Positions 51,589 through 60,798 of a stretch of 64,000 nucleotides of DNA are shown here, piece after piece; positions within the stretch are counted from its first letter, which is position 1; the number at the start of each line of letters is the position of its first letter. This DNA is from Gramella sp. AN32. Its GTDB lineage: Bacteria; Bacteroidota; Bacteroidia; Flavobacteriales; Flavobacteriaceae. Below the pieces are notes generated by a model, which saw nothing but the letters and a program-made list of their open reading frames with translations, searched no databases and was not told the DNA's origin. The position numbers and the translations under genes are program-made. The stretch lies in the NCBI RefSeq assembly GCF_023718305.1, contig NZ_QEYO01000022.1:1-64000 (forward strand). Direction: 5' to 3'.

Positions 51589-52260
51589 TCACATCACCGG
51601 GAAATCAAAATACTGGTAAGGAAAAGGTTCCGCATTAAAAGTATAGTGCCACCATTCTTCAGAATAGGATCTAAAACCATATTTCCGCATAATATCCTTT
51701 AAAAACTGCCGGTTCTTTTTTTGTTCTTCGGAAATTTTCGCGGTATCATGATGGGAAATTTCACCGAAGAAATCGTAGGGACTTCCCATATCCACTTCGG
51801 TACAATCAGATACTTTTACAAGCGTGAGATCTACCGTTCCCCCGCGTGAATGTCCGGACTTTGAGGCGATATATCCCAATTCAAACAACCTGCTCTTAGG
51901 AACTTCAGGGTAGAATTGCTGCTTCGTCAAGGTATCTCCTGGTTTTCGTGCCCATTGTACAAAATCATTCACCGCCCGTTGTGGCCGGTACGCATCAAAT
52001 ATTTTCAGCATTAGATCCTGCCGGATCAATTCCTGCTGTACTTTCGCCAGGGCTTCCGCAGCAGGCCTGGCTAAAATGGCAGTTTTCGCTTCGTAACCTT
52101 CAATAGGCCTGCCTATAAAATTATGTGTTCCGGCGTAGCGAATTTCATAAATGATATCCGGTATTTTTTCATTTATATGCACAAATTCTGAAGGCATTTC
52201 CTGGCCAAAAGAATTTCCCACTCCGAAAAAGCTTATAATAAACAGAAAGAATATTTTCAT
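51589..52260 (-). CDS. D-alanyl-D-alanine dipeptidase, VanX/DdpX-like (M15)
   Basis: A 223-residue exported zinc dipeptidase (signal peptide to about residue 19, NSFGQ). The M15D motifs SKSGHSRGGTVDLTLV (His and Asp zinc ligands) and EEWWHYTF (catalytic Glu and third His) are intact. It releases or salvages D-Ala-D-Ala from peptidoglycan. With a signal peptide and no vanA/vanH it is a periplasmic recycling enzyme, not a resistance determinant. Its start overlaps the ligA stop (ATGA). Confidence 0.92.
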   Translation of the reverse strand: MKIFFLFIISFFGVGNSFGQEMPSEFVHINEKIPDIIYEIRYAGTHNFIGRPIEGYEAKTAILARPAAEALAKVQQELIRQDLMLKIFDAYRPQRAVNDFVQWARKPGDTLTKQQFYPEVPKSRLFELGYIASKSGHSRGGTVDLTLVKVSDCTEVDMGSPYDFFGEISHHDTAKISEEQKKNRQFLKDIMRKYGFRSYSEEWWHYTFNAEPFPYQYFDFPVM

Positions 52261-54254
52261 TTTGCCAGCATCTCTAAAAATTCATCCTCGCTTAAAATGC
52301 TAGTGCCAAGTTTTTCCGCTTTGGCCAGTTTACTGGGTCCCATATTCTCGCCGGCAACGAGGTAATTGGTTTTGGAAGAAATGGAACTGGAAACTTTCCC
52401 GCCATTATCCTCGATCATTTTTTTAAGGTCATTCCTGGATATTTTCTCAAAAACCCCGGAAATAACGAAAGAATTTCCTGAAAGAAGATCGGTTTGGTTG
52501 GCCATTTTTTCCGCGGAAATTTCCATTTGTACGCCCTGCTCCTTCAGTTTTTGCACATTCTCACAATTGGCTTCCACCTGAAAAAATTCTTTGACGCTCC
52601 AGGCAATGCGTTCCCCTATTTCATCTAAATTCACCAGCTCTTCTTCCGAAGCCTGCATTAGAGCATCGATACTTTTAAAATGTTTGGCCAGTTTTTTCGC
52701 CACCGTTTCACCAACATAGCGAATCCCCAAAGCAAACAAAACCCGTTCAAAAGGAATTTCTTTAGACTTCTGAATTCCATTGATCAAATTATCTGCAGAT
52801 TTTTCGGCCATTCTTTCCAAAGGCAAGATATCTTCTTTTTTAAGCTGATAAAGATCAGCGTAATTTTCTATAAGTCCGGCGTTTACCAGTAAAGCAACCG
52901 TCTCACCGCCCAAACCTTCGATATCCATCGCTTTTCGCGAAATAAAATGCTGGATCCTACCCACAATTTGCGGGGGGCAGCCGTTTGTATTCAAACAATA
53001 ATGCTGGGCTTCCCCTTCTTTTCTCACCAGTTGTGTCCCGCATTCAGGACATTCAGTGGCATATGCGGTGGGTTGGGAATCCTGTGCCCGTTTGGTAAAA
53101 TCTACCCCCACGATTTTCGGAATAATTTCCCCTCCTTTTTCAACAAAAACGGTATCTTTTTCCCGAATATCCAGTTTTGCGATCTGGTCTGCATTATGCA
53201 AGGAGGCACGTTTTACCACCGTTCCGGCCAGTTGAACGGGTTCCAGATTGGCCACAGGCGTGATCGCGCCGGTCCTGCCTACCTGATAGGTGATCTTATG
53301 TAAAACCGTACTTTCCTGTTCCGCTTTAAATTTATAAGCCATGGCCCAACGTGGAGATTTGGCGGTATGCCCTAATTCCTCCTGTTGCCGGATGCTGTTT
53401 ACTTTCACCACTACCCCATCAGTTTCGTAAGGCAAATCATGGCGATGTTTGTCCCAGTAATTTACATAATCCAGAACCTCATCTGTAGACTTTTTCAGTT
53501 CAGATTCCGCAGGTACTTTAAAGCCCCATTTTCGAGCTTTTTGTAAGGCTTCAAACTGAGTTTCAATTCCAAGGTGGTTCCCCGCCAGATTGTATAAAAA
53601 ACATTCCAAAGGTCTTTTTGCCACTTCCGCGCTATCCTGAAGTTTTAAACTTCCGGAAGCCGTATTCCTGGGGTTGGCATATGGTTCTTCTCCAATTTCC
53701 ACCCTTTCCGCATTCATTTGGGTAAAGCCTTCCAAAGGCAAAATAATCTCTCCCCGTATATAAAACTTCTCCGGAAAATCACCCTTCAGCTTTAAGGGGA
53801 TACTGCGAATGGTTTTAATATTATGGGTCACATCATCTCCCTGAAAACCATCTCCACGGGTCACCGCATTTTTTAAAACGCCATTTTCATAAAAAAGGCT
53901 TATAGAAGCCCCGTCATACTTAAGTTCGCAAACATATTCCACCTTCCCGTCAACAATTTTTTGAATGCGTTTTTCCCACTCTTCCAGTTCTTCTTTTGAG
54001 TAAGAATTGGAAAGTGAATACATTCTGAATTCATGCGGAACGGTTTTAAAATTTTTCGTGATTTCACCACCAACGCGTTTACTTGGTGAATTTTCATCAT
54101 CAAATTCCGGATGTTTCGCCTCCAGTGCCTGAAGTTCCTTCAGCTTCATATCAAAATCATAATCGCTGATCTCAGATGTATCCAACACATAATAATTGTA
54201 GTTATGCTGCTGTAATTCTTCCCGAAGCTCTTTTATCTTTTCTTCTATACTCAT
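52257..54254 (-). CDS. ligA: NAD-dependent DNA ligase LigA
   Basis: Seals nicks during replication and repair. 665 residues, full length. The adenylation nucleophile K112 is in ELKYDGAS; the OB fold follows, then the four-Cys zinc finger (CPECG ... CLNTNGC), helix-hairpin-helix repeats and a C-terminal BRCT domain (about 590-665, SFVISGVFEKISRNDL). Second to last of the minus-strand run prmC-LOG-VOC-ligA-vanX. Confidence 0.97.
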   Translation of the reverse strand: MSIEEKIKELREELQQHNYNYYVLDTSEISDYDFDMKLKELQALEAKHPEFDDENSPSKRVGGEITKNFKTVPHEFRMYSLSNSYSKEELEEWEKRIQKIVDGKVEYVCELKYDGASISLFYENGVLKNAVTRGDGFQGDDVTHNIKTIRSIPLKLKGDFPEKFYIRGEIILPLEGFTQMNAERVEIGEEPYANPRNTASGSLKLQDSAEVAKRPLECFLYNLAGNHLGIETQFEALQKARKWGFKVPAESELKKSTDEVLDYVNYWDKHRHDLPYETDGVVVKVNSIRQQEELGHTAKSPRWAMAYKFKAEQESTVLHKITYQVGRTGAITPVANLEPVQLAGTVVKRASLHNADQIAKLDIREKDTVFVEKGGEIIPKIVGVDFTKRAQDSQPTAYATECPECGTQLVRKEGEAQHYCLNTNGCPPQIVGRIQHFISRKAMDIEGLGGETVALLVNAGLIENYADLYQLKKEDILPLERMAEKSADNLINGIQKSKEIPFERVLFALGIRYVGETVAKKLAKHFKSIDALMQASEEELVNLDEIGERIAWSVKEFFQVEANCENVQKLKEQGVQMEISAEKMANQTDLLSGNSFVISGVFEKISRNDLKKMIEDNGGKVSSSISSKTNYLVAGENMGPSKLAKAEKLGTSILSEDEFLEMLAK

Positions 54255-54260
54255 TAAACT

Positions 54261-54932
54261 TTATGCTTTGGTAATTGAAAGCTCATCATTTTTATAGCTT
54301 ATGCTGAAATTTTCATTTTTATGCTCCATTTCCATTTCAAAATCTGAAGTATAGGCTTTGTCTTCATTGGGAAACCAGTCTTTCTTATTTTTATCAATGC
54401 AAATGATGAGTCCTGAAGCATCTCCAATGGCGCAGAACCGCTCCATATCCCCATCAAATAAATTCAGGAAACATTCAGATCTTAAATCCTTGAATTTTGC
54501 TGAAATATCACTGGTGGCCATTCCAATTTCGGCGATTCCCACAATAGACTGGGCATTAAAAACCCCGGAATCTGAGCTGTTCAAATCGATTCTCGAAATT
54601 AGCTCCACAATATTTTCATCTTTATCATAAAAGTAAACGGACTTTGCTTTCCAGTTATCAAAATCGATAATTTCCTTTCCATGATGTTTAATAGGCGCCA
54701 GGTGACTTTTTAACCATTCCGAAGCCCAGTCTTCCTGACCATCCGGGATATGAAAAGCAAAATGATAGGGTCGGGCTTTGGTACTTTTTTCAAACCTGAG
54801 CACAGAATAGCCCAGCTGTAATTCAAAACTGGTCTCATCGTAAGAGGTGAGTTCGAAATCTAATTCATCTTTATAAAACCTAAGCTGTTCCTTTATATTC
54901 TGACTGAAAATTTTAAGCTGAGTGATTTTCAT
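54261..54932 (-). CDS. VOC superfamily (glyoxalase-like) protein
   Basis: A 223-residue cytoplasmic protein. The N-terminal half is a VOC domain (IKEQLRFYKDELDFELTSYDETSFELQLG; YDKDENIVELISR carries the usual last metal-ligand Glu). The second half is a diverged partner module. The substrate is unknown. The gap to ligA is 6 bp and to the LOG gene 2 bp, so it is cotranscribed. Confidence 0.8.
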   Translation of the reverse strand: MKITQLKIFSQNIKEQLRFYKDELDFELTSYDETSFELQLGYSVLRFEKSTKARPYHFAFHIPDGQEDWASEWLKSHLAPIKHHGKEIIDFDNWKAKSVYFYDKDENIVELISRIDLNSSDSGVFNAQSIVGIAEIGMATSDISAKFKDLRSECFLNLFDGDMERFCAIGDASGLIICIDKNKKDWFPNEDKAYTSDFEMEMEHKNENFSISYKNDELSITKA

Positions 54933-54934
54933 CC

Positions 54935-55525
54935 TTAAGTCTGGTTTTTATTCATCCATTGCGGAACCGGTTTCGCTTCATAATTTTCCATTTGCTGAAG
55001 TAATTCTTCAAAAGTTGGGGCCACCAGTAAAATTTCCAGATTATCCTGTTTCAGAAAACCATCTGAAGCCATTTTATTCAGCATGGCGAGAAGATGATCA
55101 TAAAAACCATCGATATTTAAAATCCCGATAGGTTTTCTATGCAAACCCAATTGTGCCCAGGTAAGGATCTCAAAAAGTTCTTCAAAAGTTCCGAATCCTC
55201 CCGGCAGTGCCACAAAGCCATCACTCAATTCATGCATTTTTATTTTGCGCTCATGCATGTTTATGGTGGTGATCAATTCATCAAGGCCGGTATGTACCAC
55301 TTCTTTCGTCTTTAGAAAATCTGGAATGACGCCGGTTACCTCACCTACATTTTCCAGCACCCCGCGCGCAACTTCACCCATCAAACCCAATTTACTCCCG
55401 CCATAAATGAGCCTGATATTTCTTTGGGCCATCATTTTTCCCAGGTTATAGGCTACTTTCCCTATTTTTGGATCATTTCCCGGACTGCTCGCACAAAAAA
55501 CGGCTAAACTTTCAATATGATTCAT
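54935..55525 (-). CDS. LOG family protein (TIGR00730)
   Basis: A 196-residue Rossmann-like protein with the lysine-decarboxylase-like motifs PGGFGTFEE (about residue 108) and YGGSKLGLMGEVA near residue 40. LOG proteins hydrolyse nucleoside monophosphates such as cytokinin riboside 5'-monophosphate to base and ribose phosphate. The start overlaps the prmC stop by 14 bp. Confidence 0.92.
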   Translation of the reverse strand: MNHIESLAVFCASSPGNDPKIGKVAYNLGKMMAQRNIRLIYGGSKLGLMGEVARGVLENVGEVTGVIPDFLKTKEVVHTGLDELITTINMHERKIKMHELSDGFVALPGGFGTFEELFEILTWAQLGLHRKPIGILNIDGFYDHLLAMLNKMASDGFLKQDNLEILLVAPTFEELLQQMENYEAKPVPQWMNKNQT

Positions 55526-56369
55526 CTTTTAAAGTGGCTTTTATCATTCGGTGATTCCCAAAAATATCCTTTTTAAGTTGCGTTTCAAAACCAAATTCCT
55601 GAATTAAATTTTCCGTTTCAGTTCCCAGATATTGATTGACCTCAAAATATAAAACCCCATTCTTCTTCAAAGCATTTTTCGCGAGCTTAGTTATTTTACG
55701 ATAGAAGATCAATGCATCATCATCACCAACATACAAAGCCGACTTTGGTTCATATTTTAAAACATTTTCGCTCATCTCATTTTTTTCCAGTTCCCGTACA
55801 TAAGGAGGATTCGAAACGATAATGTCGAATTTTTCGGCTAAAGTTTCGGTTTCCAAAATATTTTGAAGTTTAAAAGCTACATCAACTGCATTTAAACGGG
55901 CATTTTCACGGGCAACTTCCAGGGCGTTTTCAGAAATATCCATCGCGCTTAGTTCAGCTGAAGCTAATTTTTTTGCCAGGGCGATTGGGATACAGCCGCT
56001 CCCCGTACCTATATCTAAAACTGAAAGTTTTTTTTCTGAATTTTTAAAATCCTGAAGGATCCACTCCACGAGTTCTTCCGTTTCGGGGCGTGGAATTAAA
56101 ACCGCGTCATTCACTTTAAACTTTAATCCGAAGAATTCAGTTTCGCCTAGAATATATTGAATAGGAACGGACTTCTTTAATTGATTTAAAGCGTTTTCAA
56201 ACAGTGCATTTTCAGCTTCAGAAATTTTAAAATTTGGATTTAATGCGATATCTAACCTTGATTTTTTCAGGTAACTTTCAGTAAGTAGAAAGAAAAAAGA
56301 ATCGATTTCCGTAGTTGGAAAAATTAGTTCAAGATTAGATTGAAATTTTTGGCGAAAATCCCTTAACAT
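55512..56369 (-). CDS. prmC: Release factor glutamine methyltransferase PrmC
   Basis: Methylates the Gln of the GGQ motif in RF1 and RF2. About 285 residues from ATG 56369 (MLRDFRQKFQSNLEL), more typical than the open frame back to 56393. SAM motif LDIGTGSGCIPIALA and the catalytic NPPYV are intact, and EFFGLKFKVNDAVLIPRPETEELVEW is the family entry segment. Its substrate prfA is also in this window. Confidence 0.95.
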   Translation of the reverse strand: MLRDFRQKFQSNLELIFPTTEIDSFFFLLTESYLKKSRLDIALNPNFKISEAENALFENALNQLKKSVPIQYILGETEFFGLKFKVNDAVLIPRPETEELVEWILQDFKNSEKKLSVLDIGTGSGCIPIALAKKLASAELSAMDISENALEVARENARLNAVDVAFKLQNILETETLAEKFDIIVSNPPYVRELEKNEMSENVLKYEPKSALYVGDDDALIFYRKITKLAKNALKKNGVLYFEVNQYLGTETENLIQEFGFETQLKKDIFGNHRMIKATLKDESY

Positions 56370-56403
56370 AAATGTATATCTGTTTTTTGCCATAATATTT
56401 ATC

Positions 56404-56541
56404 TCGTCACCCTGAATTTATTTGACTCCGTCGAATCTTCGATTTCAGGGGGTATATTCTGGTAATGATTTACAGTATTATAAGATTCTGAAACAAGTTC
56501 AGAATGACGTCACTTATCCCTTTATAAAACTTTACGGACAA
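56404..56541 (-). repeat. Relative of the MITE-like element, inverted
   Basis: Read on the minus strand it begins TTGTCCGTAAAG and contains GTGACGTCATTCTGAACTTG-TTTCAGAATCT, then ends AAATAAATTCAGGGTGAC, parallel to 50731-50838. It lies between the GNAT gene and prmC. Truncated or diverged at the ends. Confidence 0.65.
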
Positions 56542-56556
56542 TCAATAACATAACTA

Positions 56557-57042
56557 TTAAAGGTTTTTGATCATAAAAACCGTGCAGTTGTAGTGTCCCG
56601 TTTTCCCCATTTGTTTTTCTATCGTTTCAAAACCGTTCTTCGCATACAATTTTCGGGCATTTTCCATATATGGAAGGGTTTCGATATAGCATTTTTTAAA
56701 GCCTTCTTTTTTAGCGAATTTAAGGCAATCACTAATCATTTTCGCTCCTATTCCCCTACCCCGTGCCTGGGGTAAAAAATACATTTTCTGCAACTCGCAA
56801 ATTTCCTCTTCCAGACCGGTTAATGGAGCAATCCCGGAGCCACCAATAATTTCGTTATTTTCCTCTACGATATAATAGATTTTGCGGTCGTTTTTATATT
56901 CTGAAGTCATATCGTCCAGCGATTTATCTTCATAGGCGGTACCTATTTTTGGAACCCCCATTTCCACTAAAACCGCTCTAATTAGTGTTTTGACCTGTGC
57001 ATTATCTTTTGGTTGAATTGGCCTAATTGTCCATGTGTTCAT
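56557..57042 (-). CDS. GNAT family N-acetyltransferase
   Basis: A 161-residue acetyltransferase. The acetyl-CoA pyrophosphate loop is LPQARGRGIGAKMISDCLKFA (about residues 93-112, R/Q-x2-G-x-G/A), followed by CYIETLPYMENARKLYAKNGFE. The substrate is unknown. It is divergent from ribD, and the starts are only about 30 bp apart. Confidence 0.9.
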   Translation of the reverse strand: MNTWTIRPIQPKDNAQVKTLIRAVLVEMGVPKIGTAYEDKSLDDMTSEYKNDRKIYYIVEENNEIIGGSGIAPLTGLEEEICELQKMYFLPQARGRGIGAKMISDCLKFAKKEGFKKCYIETLPYMENARKLYAKNGFETIEKQMGKTGHYNCTVFMIKNL

Positions 57043-57058
57043 TCTAAGTAATAAATTC

Positions 57059-57066
57059 TATTTTTG
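57059..57066 (+). promoter_or_regulatory. -7 element immediately before ribD GTG
   Basis: TATTTTTG is a perfect TAnnTTTG, ending 4 bp before the GTG at 57071. A transcript from this element would start at or next to the start codon, so ribD could be read from a leaderless mRNA. Confidence 0.5.
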
Positions 57067-57070
57067 TGCT

Positions 57071-58114
57071 GTGAAGATACACGAAAAATACATTAAACGC
57101 TGTATTCAGCTGGCTGAAGGCGGACTGGGAACCACCTATCCAAACCCTCTGGTGGGCAGCGTCATAGTTCATAATAATAAAATAATTGGGGAAGGCTGGC
57201 ATCGAAAAGCCGGGGAAACACATGCAGAAGTAAACGCTATCAATTCTGTGAAAGATTTTCAACTTCTTCCAGAATCTACTATTTATGTGAGCCTGGAACC
57301 CTGCAGTCATTTTGGTAAAACCCCGCCCTGTAGTGATCTCATTGTTGAAAGGGGCATAAAAAGGGTAGTTATTGGCACCATGGATCCTTTTGCAAAAGTC
57401 GCAGGGAAAGGCATCAAAAAGCTGATGGAAGCCGGGTGCGAAGTAATGGTGGGTGTATTAGAAGAGGAATGCAAAGCCTTAAACAAACGTTTTTTTACGT
57501 TTCATAAAAAGCAGCGCCCCTATATCATCCTAAAATGGGCCGAGACAGCAAACGGGTTCATTGCTCCTCAATACCAAGACCAACGCCGGCCGGTTTGGAT
57601 CACCAACCCATATTCCAAACAACTGGTACATAAATGGCGAACTGAAGAACAGGCGATTCTTGTGGGGACAAATACCGCCATCCAGGATAATCCAAAATTA
57701 AATTCCAGGAATTACTCCGGGAATGATCCCATTCGAATTGTGTTGGATCAATATTTAAAAATTCCGGCTGATTCTGCATTATATGATCAATCCCAAAAAA
57801 CCATCATAGTATGCGGGAAAAATCTAAACCAAGAAAACACTGAAAACCTTGAATTCCTCGAGATGGATTTTTCTGAAAATATAGCGCAGACTATTTGCAA
57901 TCAGATATATCAGAAGGAAATTCAGTCGGTCATTATTGAAGGCGGAAGAAATACACTCCAACAATTTATTGATGCCGGTTTGTGGGATGAAGCGCGGATT
58001 TTCATAGGAAATTCGGTATTTAAGAAGGGTATAAAAGCTCCGGAAATTACGGGAACGCTCTATGCTGAGGAAAAAATAATAAGCGATGAACTAAAAATGT
58101 ACAGGAATGATTAA
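57071..58114 (+). CDS. ribD: Riboflavin deaminase/reductase RibD
   Basis: Bifunctional enzyme of riboflavin synthesis. About 347 residues from GTG 57071, giving the usual N-terminus KIHEKYIKRCIQLA; the frame opens at ATG 57035, but the extra residues are not family-like. The deaminase zinc site is HAEVNAI (His and catalytic Glu) with EPCSHFGKTPPC. The reductase domain starts near residue 150 (RPYIILKWAETANGFIA) and includes WRTEEQAILVGTNT. It overlaps the HAD gene by 8 bp. The other rib genes are not here. Confidence 0.94.
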   Translation: MKIHEKYIKRCIQLAEGGLGTTYPNPLVGSVIVHNNKIIGEGWHRKAGETHAEVNAINSVKDFQLLPESTIYVSLEPCSHFGKTPPCSDLIVERGIKRVVIGTMDPFAKVAGKGIKKLMEAGCEVMVGVLEEECKALNKRFFTFHKKQRPYIILKWAETANGFIAPQYQDQRRPVWITNPYSKQLVHKWRTEEQAILVGTNTAIQDNPKLNSRNYSGNDPIRIVLDQYLKIPADSALYDQSQKTIIVCGKNLNQENTENLEFLEMDFSENIAQTICNQIYQKEIQSVIIEGGRNTLQQFIDAGLWDEARIFIGNSVFKKGIKAPEITGTLYAEEKIISDELKMYRND

Positions 58115-58715
58115 AACGATAATTTTTGATTTTGGGGATATTTTTATCAATCTCGATAAGCTGGCAACCGGCCGAAAATTGAAGGAAATGAATATCGAAG
58201 ATCTTCCCGAACATATCTTGGCTAAAAACCAGGAATATGAACAGGGCTTTGTCACTTCAGATGAGATTTCTGAAATCTACCGCACGGAATTCCCGGCGCT
58301 TGATCCTGAAGTTTTCACCACTTCCTGGAACGCCATCCTGATGGATTTCCCGGAATACCGGTATCGTTTTATTCAAAAACTGGCTGCAGAAAAAAAATAT
58401 CAATTAATCCTGCTGAGCAATACCAACGAAAAGCATATAGATTTTATAAAAAATGAGGTTTCATTCTTTGAAAATTTCAAAGATTGTTTTGATGCTTTTT
58501 ATCTTTCCCATGAAATAGGTTTTAGAAAGCCTAATCCTGAAATTTTTGAATTTGTCTTGAAGCAACAGAATTTAAAAGCCGAAGAGTGCCTGTTTATTGA
58601 TGACACTAAGGAAAATACTGATTCAGCCAAAAAACTGGGATTTCAGGTTTGGAATTTGGAACCCACCCGGGAAGACGTGATCGATCTTTTCACGACAAAA
58701 GCTGAATTGTTTTGA
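58107..58715 (+). CDS. HAD-IA family hydrolase (YihX-like)
   Basis: A 202-residue soluble phosphatase-like protein. Motif I is IIFDFGDIF (D8; the usual second Asp is Gly, as in the YihX subgroup), motif II LLSNTNEKH, motif III with RKPNPEIF, motif IV FIDDTKEN. It lies between ribD and the EamA gene in a chain of overlapping genes. It could be the flavin-pathway pyrimidine phosphatase that many bacteria recruit from the HAD family; this is suggested only by the neighbour ribD. Confidence 0.88.
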   Translation: MIKTIIFDFGDIFINLDKLATGRKLKEMNIEDLPEHILAKNQEYEQGFVTSDEISEIYRTEFPALDPEVFTTSWNAILMDFPEYRYRFIQKLAAEKKYQLILLSNTNEKHIDFIKNEVSFFENFKDCFDAFYLSHEIGFRKPNPEIFEFVLKQQNLKAEECLFIDDTKENTDSAKKLGFQVWNLEPTREDVIDLFTTKAELF

Positions 58716-59581
58716 TCTACCTTCTTTTAAGCGTTCTTTCCTCCACATTTATATTTATTGTTTTTAGGTTATTCAAACGTTTTAAGGTTGATACCCTACA
58801 GGCAATTATCATCAATTATTTTATCGCCTGTCTTGTTGGAGTCCTCGGTGGATACTTCAACATAAATGACATTTCAAAAATTCCTTCTGAAGACTGGTTT
58901 CTTGGGGTATTGATCCTTGGGGTATTATTTATTGTGGTTTTTAACCTGGCAGCTATTACCACCCAAAGGGGCGGAATGTCTGTAGTTGCTATTGCCACAA
59001 AAATGTCGGTCGCCATTCCCGTGGTTTTCGGGATCATTTATTACCATGAAAGCACGGGGATTTTTAAGATTATCGGGGTCGTATTAGCTTTGATTGCAGT
59101 TTACCTTGCTTCCATAAAATCCAAAAGCGAAGTTTTTAAATGGAATGACCTTTTATTTCCTACGTTAGTATTTCTTGGAAGCGGGATTATAGACACTACT
59201 ATCAAATATCTTGAATATGAATTTGTGGGGAAAGATGATGTAGGCTTATTTTCAGCCAGTATTTTTGCAAGCGCCGCGCTCATTGGAACCTTTATAATCA
59301 TTGTTTTAGCAATTTTGGGTAAGTTAAAATTTGAATTCAGGAATATACTAGGTGGTATCGTTCTGGGAGTTCCTAATTTTTATTCTATCTATTTTTTGAT
59401 CCTGGCTTTGCGCAGTGATGGGATGGAAAGTTCAAGCATCTTCACTATAAATAATGTGGCCATAGTTGTGCTATCTACCGTTTTGGGAATTATGCTTTTT
59501 AAAGAAAAACTATCCCGAAAAAACCAGGTAGGATTATTGTTGGCCCTTATTGGAATTTTTCTGGTGGCAAAAAGCATATGA
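58712..59581 (+). CDS. EamA/DMT family transporter
   Basis: A 289-residue membrane protein with ten predicted helices in two EamA halves. The TTG start at 58712 overlaps the HAD stop (TTGA) and gives helix 1 directly (IYLLLSVLSSTFIFIVFRLF). The substrate is unknown; such exporters often carry metabolites or amino acids. Its stop overlaps the yigZ start (ATGATG). Confidence 0.88.
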   Translation: MIYLLLSVLSSTFIFIVFRLFKRFKVDTLQAIIINYFIACLVGVLGGYFNINDISKIPSEDWFLGVLILGVLFIVVFNLAAITTQRGGMSVVAIATKMSVAIPVVFGIIYYHESTGIFKIIGVVLALIAVYLASIKSKSEVFKWNDLLFPTLVFLGSGIIDTTIKYLEYEFVGKDDVGLFSASIFASAALIGTFIIIVLAILGKLKFEFRNILGGIVLGVPNFYSIYFLILALRSDGMESSSIFTINNVAIVVLSTVLGIMLFKEKLSRKNQVGLLLALIGIFLVAKSI

Positions 59582-60183
59582 TGAAAGACACTTATAAAAT
59601 GCTCACAAAACCTTCGGAAGAAGTGCTTTTTAAAGATCGGAATTCTAAATTTTTCGGTCTTGCTTTTCCGGTTAAAACAGAAGGTGAGATTGAGAGCATT
59701 CTGGAAAAAGTGAAGAACAACCACTATAAAGCGCGGCATTGGTGCTATGCCTGGCAGTTAGGCAAGGAGGAATTCCAATATCGCGTAAATGATGACGGGG
59801 AACCTTCAAATTCGGCGGGAATGCCTATTTACGGTCAAATCCAGTCTTTTGAAGTTACCAATATCCTTATTGTAGTAGTAAGGTATTTTGGCGGGGTTAA
59901 ACTAGGTGTGGGAGGATTGATCAATGCCTATAGAACGGCAGCACAAATGGCGCTGGAAAATTCAGAAATCCTTAAACGCACCATCGATGAAGTCTTCATT
60001 ATAAAATTTGATTATCCTGAAATGAATAAGGTAATGACAATGATTAAACAAAACAACCTAAATGTGATCGATCAAAAGTTGGAGCTAAATTGTAAAATTT
60101 TTATTTCCGTTAGAAAAAAGGATACAGCTTCTATCTTTGAGAAATTTAATACTACTTACAAAATTGAAATTTCAAAATTGTAG
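59578..60183 (+). CDS. YigZ/IMPACT family protein
   Basis: A 201-residue protein. The conserved YRVNDDGEPSNSAGMPIYGQI and VVRYFGGVKLGVGGLINAYRTAAQMAL define the UPF0029 (IMPACT) family; the C-terminal part is the DUF1949 ferredoxin-like domain. Function unresolved, with suggested roles in translation or proline peptidase-like activity. Last of the ribD-HAD-EamA-yigZ run. Confidence 0.93.
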   Translation: MMKDTYKMLTKPSEEVLFKDRNSKFFGLAFPVKTEGEIESILEKVKNNHYKARHWCYAWQLGKEEFQYRVNDDGEPSNSAGMPIYGQIQSFEVTNILIVVVRYFGGVKLGVGGLINAYRTAAQMALENSEILKRTIDEVFIIKFDYPEMNKVMTMIKQNNLNVIDQKLELNCKIFISVRKKDTASIFEKFNTTYKIEISKL

Positions 60184-60191
60184 TCTTATTC

Positions 60192-60584
60192 TTACAATTT
60201 GTCTAAAATAAACTGGGGACATTTAATTGGCTTTCTTGTCATCGAGTTCATAAAGACTAAAATAGTGCTTGCTTCGCAACATTTTTTTCCCTGTTCATTG
60301 TATATCGTGTAATCGAAGATTATTTTAACATTTGGGGCCTCTCGCAACCTAACTTCTATATTTATTTCATTTCCAAAATATAAGGGTGCATTATATTTTA
60401 TATTCATGCTGTAAACTGGCAACATAACCCCATCTTTTTCCATGGATGCATAAGAGATACCTAAACGTTCAAGCCAGTCAATACGAGCGATTTCAAAGTA
60501 TTGGGGATAATTTCCATGGTGTACCACACCCATTTGATCAGTCTCTGCATATCTAATTTTAACTATCGAATTTGAGTTTTCCAT
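60192..60584 (-). CDS. Acyl-CoA thioesterase, YbgC/4HBT-like
   Basis: A 130-residue hot-dog fold enzyme. RYAETDQMGVVHHGNYPQYFEIARIDWLE near residue 10 contains the catalytic Asp (D-Q-M-G-V-V-H-H-G-N-Y) of the 4-hydroxybenzoyl-CoA thioesterase/YbgC group. It hydrolyses acyl-CoA thioesters. It converges with yigZ and is divergent from dnaA. Confidence 0.92.
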   Translation of the reverse strand: MENSNSIVKIRYAETDQMGVVHHGNYPQYFEIARIDWLERLGISYASMEKDGVMLPVYSMNIKYNAPLYFGNEINIEVRLREAPNVKIIFDYTIYNEQGKKCCEASTILVFMNSMTRKPIKCPQFILDKL

Positions 60585-60711
60585 GGAAATTCATTGAAAT
60601 TTACGGGGTTATATTGAAAAGGTTTTTTATCTTCATGCCTGCGATCAAGTATGCATAAATTATTCTTAAAATTCAACCCCAAAATCGTTTTTTTTTTACA
60701 TTTTTTGTTCA

Positions 60712-60719
60712 CATATTTG
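60712..60719 (+). promoter_or_regulatory. Candidate dnaA -7 element
   Basis: CATATTTG (7 of 8 to TAnnTTTG) lies about 80 bp before the dnaA ATG. The 214-bp region shows no TTATCCACA-type DnaA boxes, so no origin is called here. Confidence 0.3.
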
Positions 60720-60798
60720 CTCCGCTCGAGTTAGGGAATTTTAATTTTCTAACCTCCAATAGAACTAACTACTAATCTAGAAATAAGTTTAACTAAGA

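Noticed and set aside
51589..52260. Vancomycin resistance determinant vanX
   Set aside because: The protein has a signal peptide and there are no vanA/vanH genes; it is a periplasmic D-Ala-D-Ala dipeptidase of the DdpX type.
60585..60798. Replication origin beside dnaA
   Set aside because: No TTATCCACA-like DnaA boxes or AT-rich 13-mers were found, and dnaN/gyrB are absent; in Bacteroidota oriC is often not next to dnaA.
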